A stretch of 64,000 nt of DNA from Bacterioplanoides sp965219715 (GCF_965219715.1 NZ_OZ244785.1:1488001-1552000), one strand, 5' to 3'; shown: positions 26,830 to 36,532, counted from the first letter of the stretch. Numbers and translations: made by a program. The notes: generated by a model not told the origin, from the letters alone.

Positions 26830-29487
26830 TCAGCTCAGTGTTGGGTCCAGTTTTGCGGCATCGATACCTAAATGTACGCGGGCTTTTTCCAGTTCTTTTG
26901 CATCGAACTTGCCGTCTTTTGCCAGGCTGGTTAATGCCGCCAGTACGATAAATTCACGGCTGACTTCGAAGAACTGACGTAATTTTTTACGCGTATCCGA
27001 GCGACCAAAACCGTCGGTACCCAGCACTTTATATTCACCCGGTACAAAGGCGCGTAATTGTTCGCCGTAAGATTTAATGTAATCCGACGCGAAAATAAAC
27101 GGGCCATTCTGAGCGCTTAATTGCTGAGTGATATAAGGTACTTCAGCTTCTTTTTCCGGATGCAATAAGTTGTTACGTTCACAACGCTGGCCGTCACGGG
27201 CCAGTTCGTTCACGGACGTTACGCTCCAGATATCGGATTCAACACCGTAGTCTTCACGCAGAATATCCGCCGCGGCTTCCACTTCACGTAAAATGGTACC
27301 GGAGCCCATTAACTGAACACGGGCATCGGACTTCTTCGTCTTTTTGCCTTCTTTCAGCTGGTACATGCCTTTGATGATGCCTTCTTCTGCACCTTGTGGC
27401 ATTTCCGGATGAACGTAGTTTTCGTTCATGGTGGTGATGTAGTAGAAGCAGTTTTCCTGATCGTCGTACATACGTTTCAGGCCATCCTGAATAATCACCG
27501 CCAGTTCAAAACCGTAAGTCGGATCATAGGAATGACAGTTCGGAATGGTGTGTGCCATTAAATGACTGTGACCATCCTGATGCTGCAGACCTTCGCCGTT
27601 TAATGTCGTACGGCCCGCCGTTGCGCCAATTAAGAAACCGCGTGCCTGAATATCACCCGCTGCCCAGGCCAAATCGCCAATACGCTGGAACCCAAACATG
27701 GAGTAGAACACGTAAAACGGAATCATCGGGCAGTTAGAGTTGCTGTACGCTGTTGCCGCCGCAATCCAGGCCGACATCGCACCCGCTTCATTGATGCCCT
27801 CTTCCATGATCTGGCCTTTTTTATCTTCCTTGTAATACATGATCTGGCTGTGATCATGCGGGGTGTATTTCTGACCCGCGGAAGAATAAATACCCAGCTG
27901 ACGGAACATACCTTCCATACCAAAGGTACGCGCTTCGTCCGGTACAATCGGCACAATACGCTTGCCAATTTCTTTGTCTTTCACCAGTTGTGACAACACA
28001 CGCACAAAACTCATGGTGGATGACATCTGACGTTCGCCACTACCGGTCAGCTGACCTTTAAAGGCTTCCAGTGCCGGTGTTTTTAATGGCTCGAAATCGG
28101 TACGACGAGATGGCACCGGACCGTGTAATGCGTCGCGACGTTCACGCATGTATTTCATTTCCGGGCTATCAGGCGCCGGACGGTAATACGGAACGGTTTC
28201 TAGTTCTTTATCGGTTAACGGAATCGCGAATTTATCACGGAAGCCTTTTAACGATTCGATATCCAGTTTTTTCACAGAGTGGGTATCGTTAGCCGCTTCA
28301 CCGGCATCACCCATACCGTAACCTTTAACGGTTTGCGCCAGGATAACGGTTGGTGCGCCTTTGTTAGCAACCGCTTCGGCGTAGGCTGCGTACACTTTAA
28401 ACGGATCGTGACCACCGCGGTTTAATTTAGCGATGTCTTCGTCGGTTAATTCTTCAGCCAGTGCCGCGGTTTCCGGGTATTTACCAAAGAAGTGCTCACG
28501 GGTGTAAGCCGGGCCATTGGCTTTGTAGTTTTGCAGATCCCCATCACACACTTCGTCCATGCGTTTCTGCAACATGCCGGATTTATCTTTATCCAGCAGC
28601 GCATCCCAATGGCGACCCCAAACCACTTTAATCACGTTCCAGCCAGCACCGCGGAAGACGCCTTCCAGCTCCTGCATGATTTTGCCGTTACCACGCACCG
28701 GTCCATCCAGACGTTGCAGGTTACAGTTCACCACAAAGATCAGGTTTTCCAGCTGCTCACGGCCTGCCAGAGAGATAGCACCCAGAGTTTCCGGCTCATC
28801 ACATTCACCGTCACCCAGGAATGCCCAGACTTTACGATCACCACGGGCGGATAATTCACGCGCCGACAGATAACGCATTACGTGGGCCTGATAAATGGCC
28901 TGAATCGGTCCTAAACCCATAGATACGGTCGGGAACTGCCAGTAATCGGGCATCAACCAAGGGTGTGGGTAGGAAGATAAACCGTTGCCATCCACTTCAC
29001 GACGGAAGTTATCCAGTTGCTCTTCGTCGAAGCGGCCTTCCAAATAAGAACGGGCGTAAATGCCCGGAGCAATATGACCCTGAAAATAAATCAAATCACC
29101 CAGGTGACCGTTTTCGTTACCGCGGAAGAAATAGTTAAACGCCACATCGTACAGCGTGGCCGACGAGGCGAATGAAGCAATGTGGCCACCCAGGCCTTCA
29201 TCATTATCGTTAGCACGCATTACCATGGCTAATGCATTCCAACGAATCAGGGAACGAATACGGCGCTCCATAAACAGGTCGCCGGGCATGCGTCGCTCTT
29301 TTTCCGGAGCGATGGTGTTGCGGTACGGCGTGGTAATTGCCTGTGGCAATGCAACACCTTTATCCAGAGCATTGTCGAATAACTGTTTCAGTAAAAAAGC
29401 AGCGCGCTCGGGTCCGGCGTGGCGGATGGTAGCGTGTAACGAATCCAGCCATTCCTGAGTTTCATATACGTCGATATCGTCGGTCAT
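26830..29487 (-). CDS. aceE: Pyruvate dehydrogenase E1 component, homodimeric type
   Basis: 885 residues, the usual length of the homodimeric thiamine-diphosphate E1 (E. coli 887). The ThDP-binding motif is seen in FLGDGECDEPETLG ... VNCNLQRLDGPVRGN, and PDEARTFGMEGMFRQ, LNGEGLQHQDGHS and TDGFGRSDTRKKLR follow in the expected order. It decarboxylates pyruvate and acetylates the lipoyl groups of AceF. AGGA lies seven bases before the ATG. Upstream are a PdhR-like site and a GAATGTGA inverted repeat, so pyruvate and perhaps global control are likely. Confidence 0.97.
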   Translation of the reverse strand: MTDDIDVYETQEWLDSLHATIRHAGPERAAFLLKQLFDNALDKGVALPQAITTPYRNTIAPEKERRMPGDLFMERRIRSLIRWNALAMVMRANDNDEGLGGHIASFASSATLYDVAFNYFFRGNENGHLGDLIYFQGHIAPGIYARSYLEGRFDEEQLDNFRREVDGNGLSSYPHPWLMPDYWQFPTVSMGLGPIQAIYQAHVMRYLSARELSARGDRKVWAFLGDGECDEPETLGAISLAGREQLENLIFVVNCNLQRLDGPVRGNGKIMQELEGVFRGAGWNVIKVVWGRHWDALLDKDKSGMLQKRMDEVCDGDLQNYKANGPAYTREHFFGKYPETAALAEELTDEDIAKLNRGGHDPFKVYAAYAEAVANKGAPTVILAQTVKGYGMGDAGEAANDTHSVKKLDIESLKGFRDKFAIPLTDKELETVPYYRPAPDSPEMKYMRERRDALHGPVPSRRTDFEPLKTPALEAFKGQLTGSGERQMSSTMSFVRVLSQLVKDKEIGKRIVPIVPDEARTFGMEGMFRQLGIYSSAGQKYTPHDHSQIMYYKEDKKGQIMEEGINEAGAMSAWIAAATAYSNSNCPMIPFYVFYSMFGFQRIGDLAWAAGDIQARGFLIGATAGRTTLNGEGLQHQDGHSHLMAHTIPNCHSYDPTYGFELAVIIQDGLKRMYDDQENCFYYITTMNENYVHPEMPQGAEEGIIKGMYQLKEGKKTKKSDARVQLMGSGTILREVEAAADILREDYGVESDIWSVTSVNELARDGQRCERNNLLHPEKEAEVPYITQQLSAQNGPFIFASDYIKSYGEQLRAFVPGEYKVLGTDGFGRSDTRKKLRQFFEVSREFIVLAALTSLAKDGKFDAKELEKARVHLGIDAAKLDPTLS

Positions 29488-29540
29488 TCAGTAATCCTGT
29501 CAGTTTTCAACAAAGCCCACATGAAGATGGATCGGCACTA

Positions 29541-29557
29541 AATTGGTCTTACCTATT
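29541..29557 (-). promoter_or_regulatory. PdhR/GntR-like operator
   Basis: AATTGGTCTTACCTATT is one mismatch from the palindrome AATTGGT-N3-ACCAATT bound by PdhR-type GntR regulators, 54 bases upstream of the aceE start. No pdhR gene is in the window. Confidence 0.55.
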
Positions 29558-29617
29558 ACCCATATTGATTAGCAATCCGTGTCTAAGTTCCGTGCTAACT
29601 GGGGTATTAAGCCTCGC

Positions 29618-29641
29618 GAATGTGACCAAAACATCACATTC
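29618..29641. promoter_or_regulatory. Inverted repeat GAATGTGA-N8-TCACATTC upstream of aceE
   Basis: Perfect 8-bp arms with an 8-nt spacer. The half-sites look like CRP but the spacer is two bases too long (N8 instead of N6), so another dimeric regulator is as likely. Confidence 0.5.
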
Positions 29642-29986
29642 ACACAATTTATTCCCGTCATTTTTAATCTTGATGAAAGTCTGAACGGTTTTTAGAGCGA
29701 CGACAAGCCTTTCTTGTAGTTTTTTTACAAACAAAATGGCAATTGCCTACCAAAGTCTAAAACGACCTCTCCCCAAGTAACCAAACAAACCGAAACAGCC
29801 GTAGAAATACTGCGAAAAGTACCGATTACAAAACCAACTAATACCCACAAGGTTCCAGAGAAAACAACAGGCAACCAGTTTCAAACTAATTTCTTCACAG
29901 CAACCAACTCATCCGCGAAAAGCCGTCTAGATGTCAATCTCTGGTTAACATAAAATGTCTTCCAGAAGTTCTTATTCGAGACTGAT

Positions 29987-30886
29987 ATGTCAGCACACGA
30001 TTTCAGCCAGCGCCTAGTCGAGACGCTGCGAAACAAAAAAACCAGCCAAACACGAGTAGCCAACGAGCTAAATGTATCCCGAACTGCAGTCAATAAATGG
30101 ACCAAAGGAGGCAGCATCGACGATAACAACTTGGAACTGCTTGCCAACTTTTTAAATGTCGATAAGTTATGGCTGAAATACGGTGTTAATGCCAATCTGT
30201 CATCAACAACACCAACAACCCAATATCATGAAAATATTAGTGAAGTTCACCTTCACGGCTCTTCTGATATTGTCACCTGGGAGTGGGATCTTATTCTGGA
30301 CAAGGTCAGCTACTCTAAAAATGCCGAACAAGTTTACGGTGTTCGCATCGATAGCAATTCCGATTTCTGGGAGTTAATGAGCCCCGAATCACGCCGAAAG
30401 CTCGAAAACGATTACGAAAAAATCGTGCGCGAAGGCGGCGCCCATGAAATGGATTTCTGCATTGTTAAAAATAATGAAGAACGCTGGATCGCCTCACGCG
30501 CCGTCGGCGTAAAAGATCATAATGGCAAAATAACTCGTATCATTGGCACGAGCATGGATAATACCTTGCGCAAGCAGTATGAATTATCCTTGCAACGTTT
30601 CGAACAGTTCTTCAATTTATTGTTAAAGCGCACAAGTAAACTCATTGTTTTCACCGACCTATTTGGTGAAATCATTAAATCCAATCAGAGTGAACATCAC
30701 CCCGATATCAGCTATCTCACCTTACAGCAGCAACTGTATGGCTTTATGGCGACTCAACACAATATTCTCGGCACTACTCAGCACAACCAGGAAATACCCA
30801 TCACCCTTGGTGATCAGCGCGCGCTACTGATATACCAAGCAGCAATGAATGATTTACCCGGTTATATTATGTTTGAGTTCCAGTAA
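29987..30886 (+). CDS. XRE-type helix-turn-helix regulator fused to a PAS domain
   Basis: 299 residues. Residues ~5-65 are an XRE/lambda-repressor HTH (TSQTRVANELNVSRTAVNKWTKG, then LELLANFLNVDKLWLKYG). Residues ~85-190 form a PAS fold of the PAS_3 class (VTWEWDLILDKVSYSKNAEQVYG, then DHNGKITRIIGTSMDNT). The C-terminal ~100 residues are a second, weaker PAS-like region. PAS_3 is common in histidine kinases but unusual behind an XRE domain. It faces aceE divergently and runs tail to tail (20 bp) into the carnitine oxygenase genes; it could govern either. The signal is unknown. Confidence 0.8.
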   Translation: MSAHDFSQRLVETLRNKKTSQTRVANELNVSRTAVNKWTKGGSIDDNNLELLANFLNVDKLWLKYGVNANLSSTTPTTQYHENISEVHLHGSSDIVTWEWDLILDKVSYSKNAEQVYGVRIDSNSDFWELMSPESRRKLENDYEKIVREGGAHEMDFCIVKNNEERWIASRAVGVKDHNGKITRIIGTSMDNTLRKQYELSLQRFEQFFNLLLKRTSKLIVFTDLFGEIIKSNQSEHHPDISYLTLQQQLYGFMATQHNILGTTQHNQEIPITLGDQRALLIYQAAMNDLPGYIMFEFQ

Positions 30887-30906
30887 CATAAGTTGCCGCA
30901 ACGTAA

Positions 30907-31854
30907 CTACATATCCAAAATCAGCTTCGGCGTTTTCGAACGCGAGATACAAATCATCATGGTTTCCTGAGACGCTTTTTCGTCGTCATCCAGGTAGTTA
31001 TCACGGTGATCAGCTTCCCCCTCAACAATGTCCGTTTCGCACGTACCACAGACACCATTACGGCACAGGCATTCAACGGATAAACGGCCATCCGCTTCAA
31101 TTGCCTGTAAAATACTGGTGTCTGATTCAATCGTCAGACTGAAACCCGACTGCTGAAAATGCACTTCAAACGCATCACCCTCGCTGGCCGCTTCACCAAA
31201 GTTTTCAAAGTGTGTGCGCTCTTCACCCAGAATCTGCTGACCAAACTTCACCACGTCATCAATCAAACTGACCGGACCACACACATAGACGTGCGCGGTT
31301 TCCTGATATTGCTTGATCAGTGCTTCCACCTCGAGGCGTTGCTGCACAGAGGTGTCGTAAATAAACAAGCGCTCACCCAAGCGCTGGCTTAATTCCGACA
31401 CATAAGCAGCATCTTCTTCACTGCGAATGCAGTAATGAAGCTCGAAGTCCAATTGCTCAGCTTCCAGCACAGGCAGATATGACATAAACGGTGTAATACC
31501 AATACCACCAGCAATCAATAAATGCTTGCCTTTATGCGTGGTATCCAACGCAAAATAGTTATCAGGCTGAGAAACGTTCAGCTCATCACCTTCCTTCAGC
31601 CGTTCGTGCATATAACGCGAACCACCGCGGGACTCAGGCTCCAGTAAGACTGCAATCTGATAACGCTCAGCATCATCCGGCGCACTGGTTAATGAATAAG
31701 AACGCTTCAGTTCGTCATTCATTTCAACCGTAATATGGGCACCCGGCGTAAACGTCGGCAGTGTTCCTTCACATGGAACCAGATCAAATTGCTTGATGGT
31801 GTTGGCAACGTGTTTAATCGACGCAACGCGTACTTTTACATTATTGTCAGCCAT
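30907..31854 (-). CDS. cntB: CntB/YeaX-like oxygenase reductase (FMN/NAD + plant-type 2Fe-2S ferredoxin)
   Basis: 315 residues from the ATG at 31854 (GAGAG upstream; an in-frame GTG five codons earlier is less likely). Flavin domain: RSYSLTSAP (51-59). NAD domain: GGIGITPFMSY (116-126). C-terminal plant-type ferredoxin: Cys 264, 269, 272 and 302 (CRNGVCGTC ... MMICISR). This order is that of phthalate dioxygenase reductases, including CntB/YeaX. It passes electrons from NAD(P)H to the Rieske oxygenase encoded two genes upstream in the same minus-strand series. The gene name rests on that context. Confidence 0.85.
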   Translation of the reverse strand: MADNNVKVRVASIKHVANTIKQFDLVPCEGTLPTFTPGAHITVEMNDELKRSYSLTSAPDDAERYQIAVLLEPESRGGSRYMHERLKEGDELNVSQPDNYFALDTTHKGKHLLIAGGIGITPFMSYLPVLEAEQLDFELHYCIRSEEDAAYVSELSQRLGERLFIYDTSVQQRLEVEALIKQYQETAHVYVCGPVSLIDDVVKFGQQILGEERTHFENFGEAASEGDAFEVHFQQSGFSLTIESDTSILQAIEADGRLSVECLCRNGVCGTCETDIVEGEADHRDNYLDDDEKASQETMMICISRSKTPKLILDM

Positions 31855-31881
31855 AATAATCTCTCTCACGCCAGCGCTTGA

Positions 31882-33327
31882 TTAAGCAATGTCCAGGCAG
31901 ATGTATTTCACTTTGAGGTAATCCTCAATACCGTAACGCGAGCCTTCCTTACCCAAACCCGATTGTTTAACACCACCAAAAGGTGCAACTTCATTCGAGA
32001 TAATCCCGGTGTTTACACCAATCATGCCGCTTTCCAGCACTTCTGCTACACGATGAACACGGCGGACATCGTTGGAGAAGAAGTAGGCCGCCAGGCCATA
32101 AATGGTGTCATTCGCCTGACGAATCACATCGTCTTCGGTTTCAAACCGAATAATGGTTGCGATTGGCCCAAAGATTTCTTCCTGAACAATGTTCATATCT
32201 TCCGTCACATCCACTAGCACACGAGGCGCAAAATATTGGCCTTCAGCCGGTACTTCTGCCGCAGCCAGTTCTTTAGCACCCTTTGCTTCAGCGTCATTCA
32301 CCAGTAGGCTCATGTCGGCAATGGCTTTCTGAGTGATCATCGGGCCAATGTCGGTTGCATCATCCAGGCCGTTACCAACCTTCAGCGCACGAACCTGAGC
32401 GGCAAATTTTTCAACAAATTCATTGTAAATCGCCGAGTGCACGTAAAAGCGGTTTACACACACACAGGTCTGGCCGCCATTACGGAATTTCGCCGCAATC
32501 CCAGCCGCAACGGCTTTATCAACATCCGCATCATCAAACACGATAAAGGGGGCATTACCGCCCAGCTCCATTGAGGTTTTCTTAATCGTGCTGGCACATT
32601 GCGCCTGCAAAACACGACCCACCGGCGTAGAACCGGTAAACGAGAATTTGCTGATCAGTTCGTGTTGCGTCAGCACTTCACCCAAAGCACGGGAAGGACC
32701 GGTAATCACGTTAAACACACCCGCCGGGATACCCGCCTGATGCGCTAATTCTGCCAACGCTAATGCGGTGAATGGAGTTTCTGTCGCCGGCTTTACGACA
32801 AAGCTACAGCCCGCCGCTAAAGCCGGTGCGGCTTTACGCGTGATCATCGCCGCCGGGAAGTTCCACGGCGTAATGGCGCTGCACACACCTATCGGCTGTT
32901 TCAACGTCGAAATACGGTTAGTTTCGACGGTTTGAGGAATGGTTTCGCCGTAAACGCGCTTACCTTCTTCAGCGAACCATTCAATAAATGAAGCGGCATA
33001 TAAGATTTCACCACGTGCTTCTTTTAGCGGCTTACCTTGTTCTTGCGTCATAATAAACGCAAGTTCATCGGCATTTTCTTCAATCAGGCTAAACCAGCGC
33101 AGCAGAATTTTTGCACGGGCTTTGGCGGTTAATGCACTCCAGCCTTTCATGCTTTCTTTGGCCTGCTCAATACAGCGGCTGGCCTGCTCAGCATTCATTG
33201 ATGGAATGGTACCAATACATTCCCGCGTCGCCGGGTTTAAAACCTCGATAGACTCATCTGTGGTTACCCACTCACCATTTACATAACACGCCTGCTTAAA
33301 CAGCGGCGCTTGATCAAGTGTTTGCAT
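31882..33327 (-). CDS. NAD(P)-dependent semialdehyde dehydrogenase (GabD-like; probable malic semialdehyde dehydrogenase)
   Basis: 481 residues, the GabD length. Catalytic residues line up with succinate-semialdehyde dehydrogenase: Glu254 in TSMELGG and Cys288 in GGQTCVCVNRF; the Rossmann segment TPWNFPAAMITRK and the FTGSTPVGR loop are present. Placed between cntA- and cntB-like genes, it is well suited to oxidise malic semialdehyde, the non-amine product of carnitine cleavage, to malate. Succinate semialdehyde would be the default substrate elsewhere; the assignment here is from context. Confidence 0.85.
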   Translation of the reverse strand: MQTLDQAPLFKQACYVNGEWVTTDESIEVLNPATRECIGTIPSMNAEQASRCIEQAKESMKGWSALTAKARAKILLRWFSLIEENADELAFIMTQEQGKPLKEARGEILYAASFIEWFAEEGKRVYGETIPQTVETNRISTLKQPIGVCSAITPWNFPAAMITRKAAPALAAGCSFVVKPATETPFTALALAELAHQAGIPAGVFNVITGPSRALGEVLTQHELISKFSFTGSTPVGRVLQAQCASTIKKTSMELGGNAPFIVFDDADVDKAVAAGIAAKFRNGGQTCVCVNRFYVHSAIYNEFVEKFAAQVRALKVGNGLDDATDIGPMITQKAIADMSLLVNDAEAKGAKELAAAEVPAEGQYFAPRVLVDVTEDMNIVQEEIFGPIATIIRFETEDDVIRQANDTIYGLAAYFFSNDVRRVHRVAEVLESGMIGVNTGIISNEVAPFGGVKQSGLGKEGSRYGIEDYLKVKYICLDIA

Positions 33328-33364
33328 AGAGTTCTCCAGTCCGGGGGCACCCGGACATCAGCCA

Positions 33365-34492
33365 TTATTCAGCAGCGTGCAGACGCGCAACAATTTGATG
33401 GAAATGAGCAACACCGTGCTCGCTGATACCACTGCGCTGCTTATCGGTCATGATACGTCCCTGACCTTTATAGCCGCGGGAATTCAGGCCACGCTGTACG
33501 CTTTCGACTAAGCGTAGGTCTTCCGGACGGAAAACGTCACGATACCATTCGACTAGGTCTTTTTGGTATTGAGTCAATTCTTCGTTCAGGAAATAAATTT
33601 CATAGTGCTGCAGAGTCACACCTGCGCTGACAGGGAATTCATAAATGGCGGTCATGAAGTCGCCACCCGGTGGCATATTAAACATAGTGCTCGGCCAGAT
33701 CCAGAAACCCGTAAAATTCGGATTTTCTATGTCGTCACTCACCTGGAAAGAACTGTCTGATGATTTAGCTTCACCAACCTGCACGGTCCAATTCTCGTGC
33801 AATTCATGGTCATATACATCCACATTAACGGAAGATGCAAAACTCACATGATTTGTCGGACAGTGATAACACTCGATGTAGTTATCAACGATACTTTTCC
33901 AGTTAGCTGGAGTATTGCTAACAAAACGAGCTGCCAGCTTCAGATCCCGAATATTGCCCATGGTCGATTCCATACGCTCCGCCAGACCAGGCAACTGCTC
34001 TTCAATTGGCTGAGGCTCACCTTCCGTCAGGTTGATGTAGATAAAACCCGCATGTTCAACGACATGGAATGGTGTCAGACCGATGGCATCGGCTTCAAAA
34101 TTATTCACGTTTTCGCAGTTAGTTGCGTGAACCAGCTTGCCATCCAGCTTAAATGCCCAGGCATGATATGGGCAGGTAATCACATTTTTTGCCTTACCAG
34201 CAGCTTCGCTTAACAACTCATGACCGCGGTGTGGGCAAACATTGTAAAAACCACGTAGAACGTTGTCTCGGCCACGTACGATAACCAGGCTCTCGCCAAT
34301 GATTTCACGGGTAATGTAAGCATTTTTCGTGGCTACCTCGCTGCAATGCGCGACACACACCCAGCTGCTTGCAAAAATCTTTTCTTTCTCTTCCTCGAAA
34401 ACAGCTTCAGATGTGTAATACGGAGCTGGAATGGTCAGAGCATTATCCAGATCAATATGATCATCCAATCGGATAGCAGGAATCTGTTTCAT
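33365..34492 (-). CDS. cntA: CntA/YeaW-like Rieske oxygenase, probable carnitine monooxygenase
   Basis: 375 residues from the ATG at 34492 (GAGAG eight bases upstream), matching the ~371 residues of known CntA. Rieske ligands: Cys86, His88, Cys107, His110 (CPHRGH ... CPYHAW). The mononuclear iron site has His210 and His215 in DNYIECYHCPTNH, with Glu207 in the bridging position, the feature reported for CntA; the tail KSRGYxGQGRIMTDKQRSG-type segment is also conserved (here SRGYKGQGRIMTDKQRSG). The enzyme splits carnitine into trimethylamine and malic semialdehyde. Gamma-butyrobetaine or glycine betaine are alternatives. Confidence 0.85.
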   Translation of the reverse strand: MKQIPAIRLDDHIDLDNALTIPAPYYTSEAVFEEEKEKIFASSWVCVAHCSEVATKNAYITREIIGESLVIVRGRDNVLRGFYNVCPHRGHELLSEAAGKAKNVITCPYHAWAFKLDGKLVHATNCENVNNFEADAIGLTPFHVVEHAGFIYINLTEGEPQPIEEQLPGLAERMESTMGNIRDLKLAARFVSNTPANWKSIVDNYIECYHCPTNHVSFASSVNVDVYDHELHENWTVQVGEAKSSDSSFQVSDDIENPNFTGFWIWPSTMFNMPPGGDFMTAIYEFPVSAGVTLQHYEIYFLNEELTQYQKDLVEWYRDVFRPEDLRLVESVQRGLNSRGYKGQGRIMTDKQRSGISEHGVAHFHQIVARLHAAE

Positions 34493-34893
34493 AGCGCGAT
34501 CTCTCAATTCTTGTTTTTGTAAACCCAAGGTTAACACCGATGGATTCTATTATGCTGACTAATTCCAAGTCAATACCATCAAACGTATGACTTAAGTCAC
34601 ATAAAACCCCAAAAAACCAGACTTTTTCTTGATTGTAATCAATCCAAGGAATCAATTGTTACAAGTCAAGCCATTCGTCTAAGCTTGACCACTTTTACTT
34701 GACACAAGTCAACTTAAGCTTTTATCTGGTTAACAAGTAAACCTATAGTTGTCATAAAAATAAGATTTTCAAAAAAGTCTTAGCTTTTGTCTGAACTACT
34801 CTCAGGTTTATGACCCGTGATCAGCGCTGTGCGGTTTCAAACAAATGACCGTTACAACACGATAAAAATCAACACTCATGACAGGTGTTTTTT
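34493..34893. other. 401-bp divergent promoter region of the carnitine oxidation and uptake genes
   Basis: AT-rich, no gene. It separates cntA (minus) and the BCCT gene (plus), and holds a cluster of AAGTCAA/TTGACTT half-sites plus a TTGATT-GT-AATCAA palindrome (34629-34642). Confidence 0.75.
34567..34712. promoter_or_regulatory. Cluster of AAGTCAA operator half-sites
   Basis: Six half-sites are readable: AAGTCAA at 34567, the perfect palindrome TGACTTAAGTCA at 34588-34599, AAGTCAA at 34663, inverted CTTGAC at 34684, and the inverted pair TTGAC-ACAA-GTCAA at 34699-34712. Such multiplicity in a divergent promoter points to a dedicated regulator. Confidence 0.65.
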
Positions 34894-36486
34894 ATGAGTA
34901 CAACAATAAAAAAACCCGCTATTGACCCGGCCTTATTCTGGCCTTCGGTTATTGTCCTTTTGGCTATGATTGTCCCTCTGGCCGTCAACCCCGAGGGAGG
35001 CAAAGAGGCTGTTGGCAGTATCTTTAGCTGGGTAACCGGTAATTTTGGCTGGGCATATCTATTAACTGGGATTGGAAGCTTTACATTTATGATGTGGCTG
35101 GCATTCGGTCGACTAGGCCGGATCAAGCTGGGAGCTCCGGAAGATGGTCCGGAATTTGGCACCCTGCCCTGGGTTTCCATGCTGTTCTGTGCCGGCATTG
35201 GCATATCCATTTGTAACTGGGCGTTTGTTGAGCCTCTGTACTTTTTATCTGGACCACCGCTGAATGTTGAAGCAGGTACTTCTGCCGCCGCAGAGTGGGC
35301 CGCTATGTATCCAATGTTCCACTGGGGTGTTGTGCCGTGGGCTTTATACCTGATGCCGGCACTGCCGATCGGTTATGCGCTGTACGTGCGTAAAGTCAGT
35401 GTTTTACGTATGAGCGAGGCCTGCCGTGGCGTATTGGGTGGTTTGGTTGATGGGCCGCTGGGTCGCATCATCGATATCATTGTGATCTTCTCAATTGTCG
35501 GTGGCGTCGGCACATCGCTGGGACTTTCGGTTCCGCTGGTGTCTGAGCTATTTCAACGTATTTTTGGCTTTGAAGATTCCTTTTTACTGCAAATGGGTAT
35601 CCTGGCCCTATGGACCATAATGATTGCCTGGAGTGTATTTAACGGGCTGAATAAAGGCATCCAGACGCTTTCGAACATTAATACAGGCCTCGCATTTGCG
35701 TTATTGGTCTTTATCTTAATCGCAGGCCCAACAGTTTTCTTATTAAATCTATGGTCCAACAGCTTTGGCTTATTTATGGACAATTTCTTCCGGATTAATT
35801 TCTGGACCGATCCGATTGCAAAAGGTGGTTTCCCGGAAGGCTGGACGGTTTTCTATTGGGCCTGGTGGATTGCTTATGCACCTATGATGGGTTTATTCGT
35901 GGCACGCATTTCCCGCGGTCGCACCATTCGTGAAGTGATTGTGTACGGCGTTACTTACGGCAGCATCGGTTGCTGGGCATTCTTTGCAATCTGGGGTGGC
36001 TACGCTATCGATCTTGATGTTAATCAGGCACTTGATCTACAGGCCATTCTCAGCAGTGAAGGCACCCCTGCCACCGTTGTCGCTGTATTAGATACTCTGC
36101 CAGCCAGCGACATGGTCATCATTCTATTCACTTTATTGTGTTTTATTTTCCTCGCCACAACCGTGGATTCATCCGCCTATATGCTGGCAGCAACCTGCAG
36201 TAAGGAACTGACCGGCTACGAAGAGCCGGCTCGCTGGATTCGTATTATGTGGACAGTGCTGTTAGCGCTGGTTGGTGTGGGATTACTGACAGTTGGCGGT
36301 TTAAAAGCCGTACAAACCTCAACGATTTTGGTTGCATTACCGATGATTCCGGTACTGATCATTCTCGCCAGCTCCTTAATCAAATGGGCTAAAGAAGACT
36401 TTGGCGACCAATTAAATCACGACGTGATTGCGCGTGACCCGGACAATGGTCAAGCCGTTCAGGTTAATGCATCAACGTCCAACTAA
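34894..36486 (+). CDS. BCCT-family betaine/carnitine/choline transporter
   Basis: 530 residues from the ATG at 34894 (AGGTG upstream; the open frame starts three codons earlier at a GTG). About twelve membrane helices. The BCCT signature is present: GWTVFYWAWWIAYAPMMGLFVARISRGRTIREV, spanning 16 conserved Trp/Arg positions at residues ~312-345. It carries quaternary ammonium compounds such as carnitine or betaine, driven by ions. The short hydrophilic N- and C-termini argue against an osmosensing BetP type and for a catabolic carrier. It is divergent from cntA, with which it shares the operator cluster. Confidence 0.9.
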   Translation: MSTTIKKPAIDPALFWPSVIVLLAMIVPLAVNPEGGKEAVGSIFSWVTGNFGWAYLLTGIGSFTFMMWLAFGRLGRIKLGAPEDGPEFGTLPWVSMLFCAGIGISICNWAFVEPLYFLSGPPLNVEAGTSAAAEWAAMYPMFHWGVVPWALYLMPALPIGYALYVRKVSVLRMSEACRGVLGGLVDGPLGRIIDIIVIFSIVGGVGTSLGLSVPLVSELFQRIFGFEDSFLLQMGILALWTIMIAWSVFNGLNKGIQTLSNINTGLAFALLVFILIAGPTVFLLNLWSNSFGLFMDNFFRINFWTDPIAKGGFPEGWTVFYWAWWIAYAPMMGLFVARISRGRTIREVIVYGVTYGSIGCWAFFAIWGGYAIDLDVNQALDLQAILSSEGTPATVVAVLDTLPASDMVIILFTLLCFIFLATTVDSSAYMLAATCSKELTGYEEPARWIRIMWTVLLALVGVGLLTVGGLKAVQTSTILVALPMIPVLIILASSLIKWAKEDFGDQLNHDVIARDPDNGQAVQVNASTSN

Positions 36487-36494
36487 AACAACGG

Positions 36495-36532
36495 ATAATT
36501 ACCGGGAGAAATGAACCTCACCCGGTAATTAT
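36495..36532 (+). terminator. Hairpin between the BCCT and porin genes
   Basis: Perfect 12-bp stem ATAATTACCGGG / CCCGGTAATTAT with a 14-nt loop, but no T run follows. It may be an mRNA-stability or partial-termination element separating transporter from porin expression. Confidence 0.5.

Larger units (their letters stand above)
29488..29986. other. 499-bp divergent control region between aceE and the XRE-PAS gene
   Basis: No gene is convincing here (a 61-codon minus-strand frame has no ribosome site or family). It carries a PdhR-like operator at 29541 and an 8+8 inverted repeat at 29618; the half toward 29986 is A/C-rich with nothing recognisable. Confidence 0.6.

Noticed and set aside
29549..29734. 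61-codon minus-strand frame upstream of aceE
   Set aside because: No ribosome site, overlaps the candidate operators and has no recognisable protein features.
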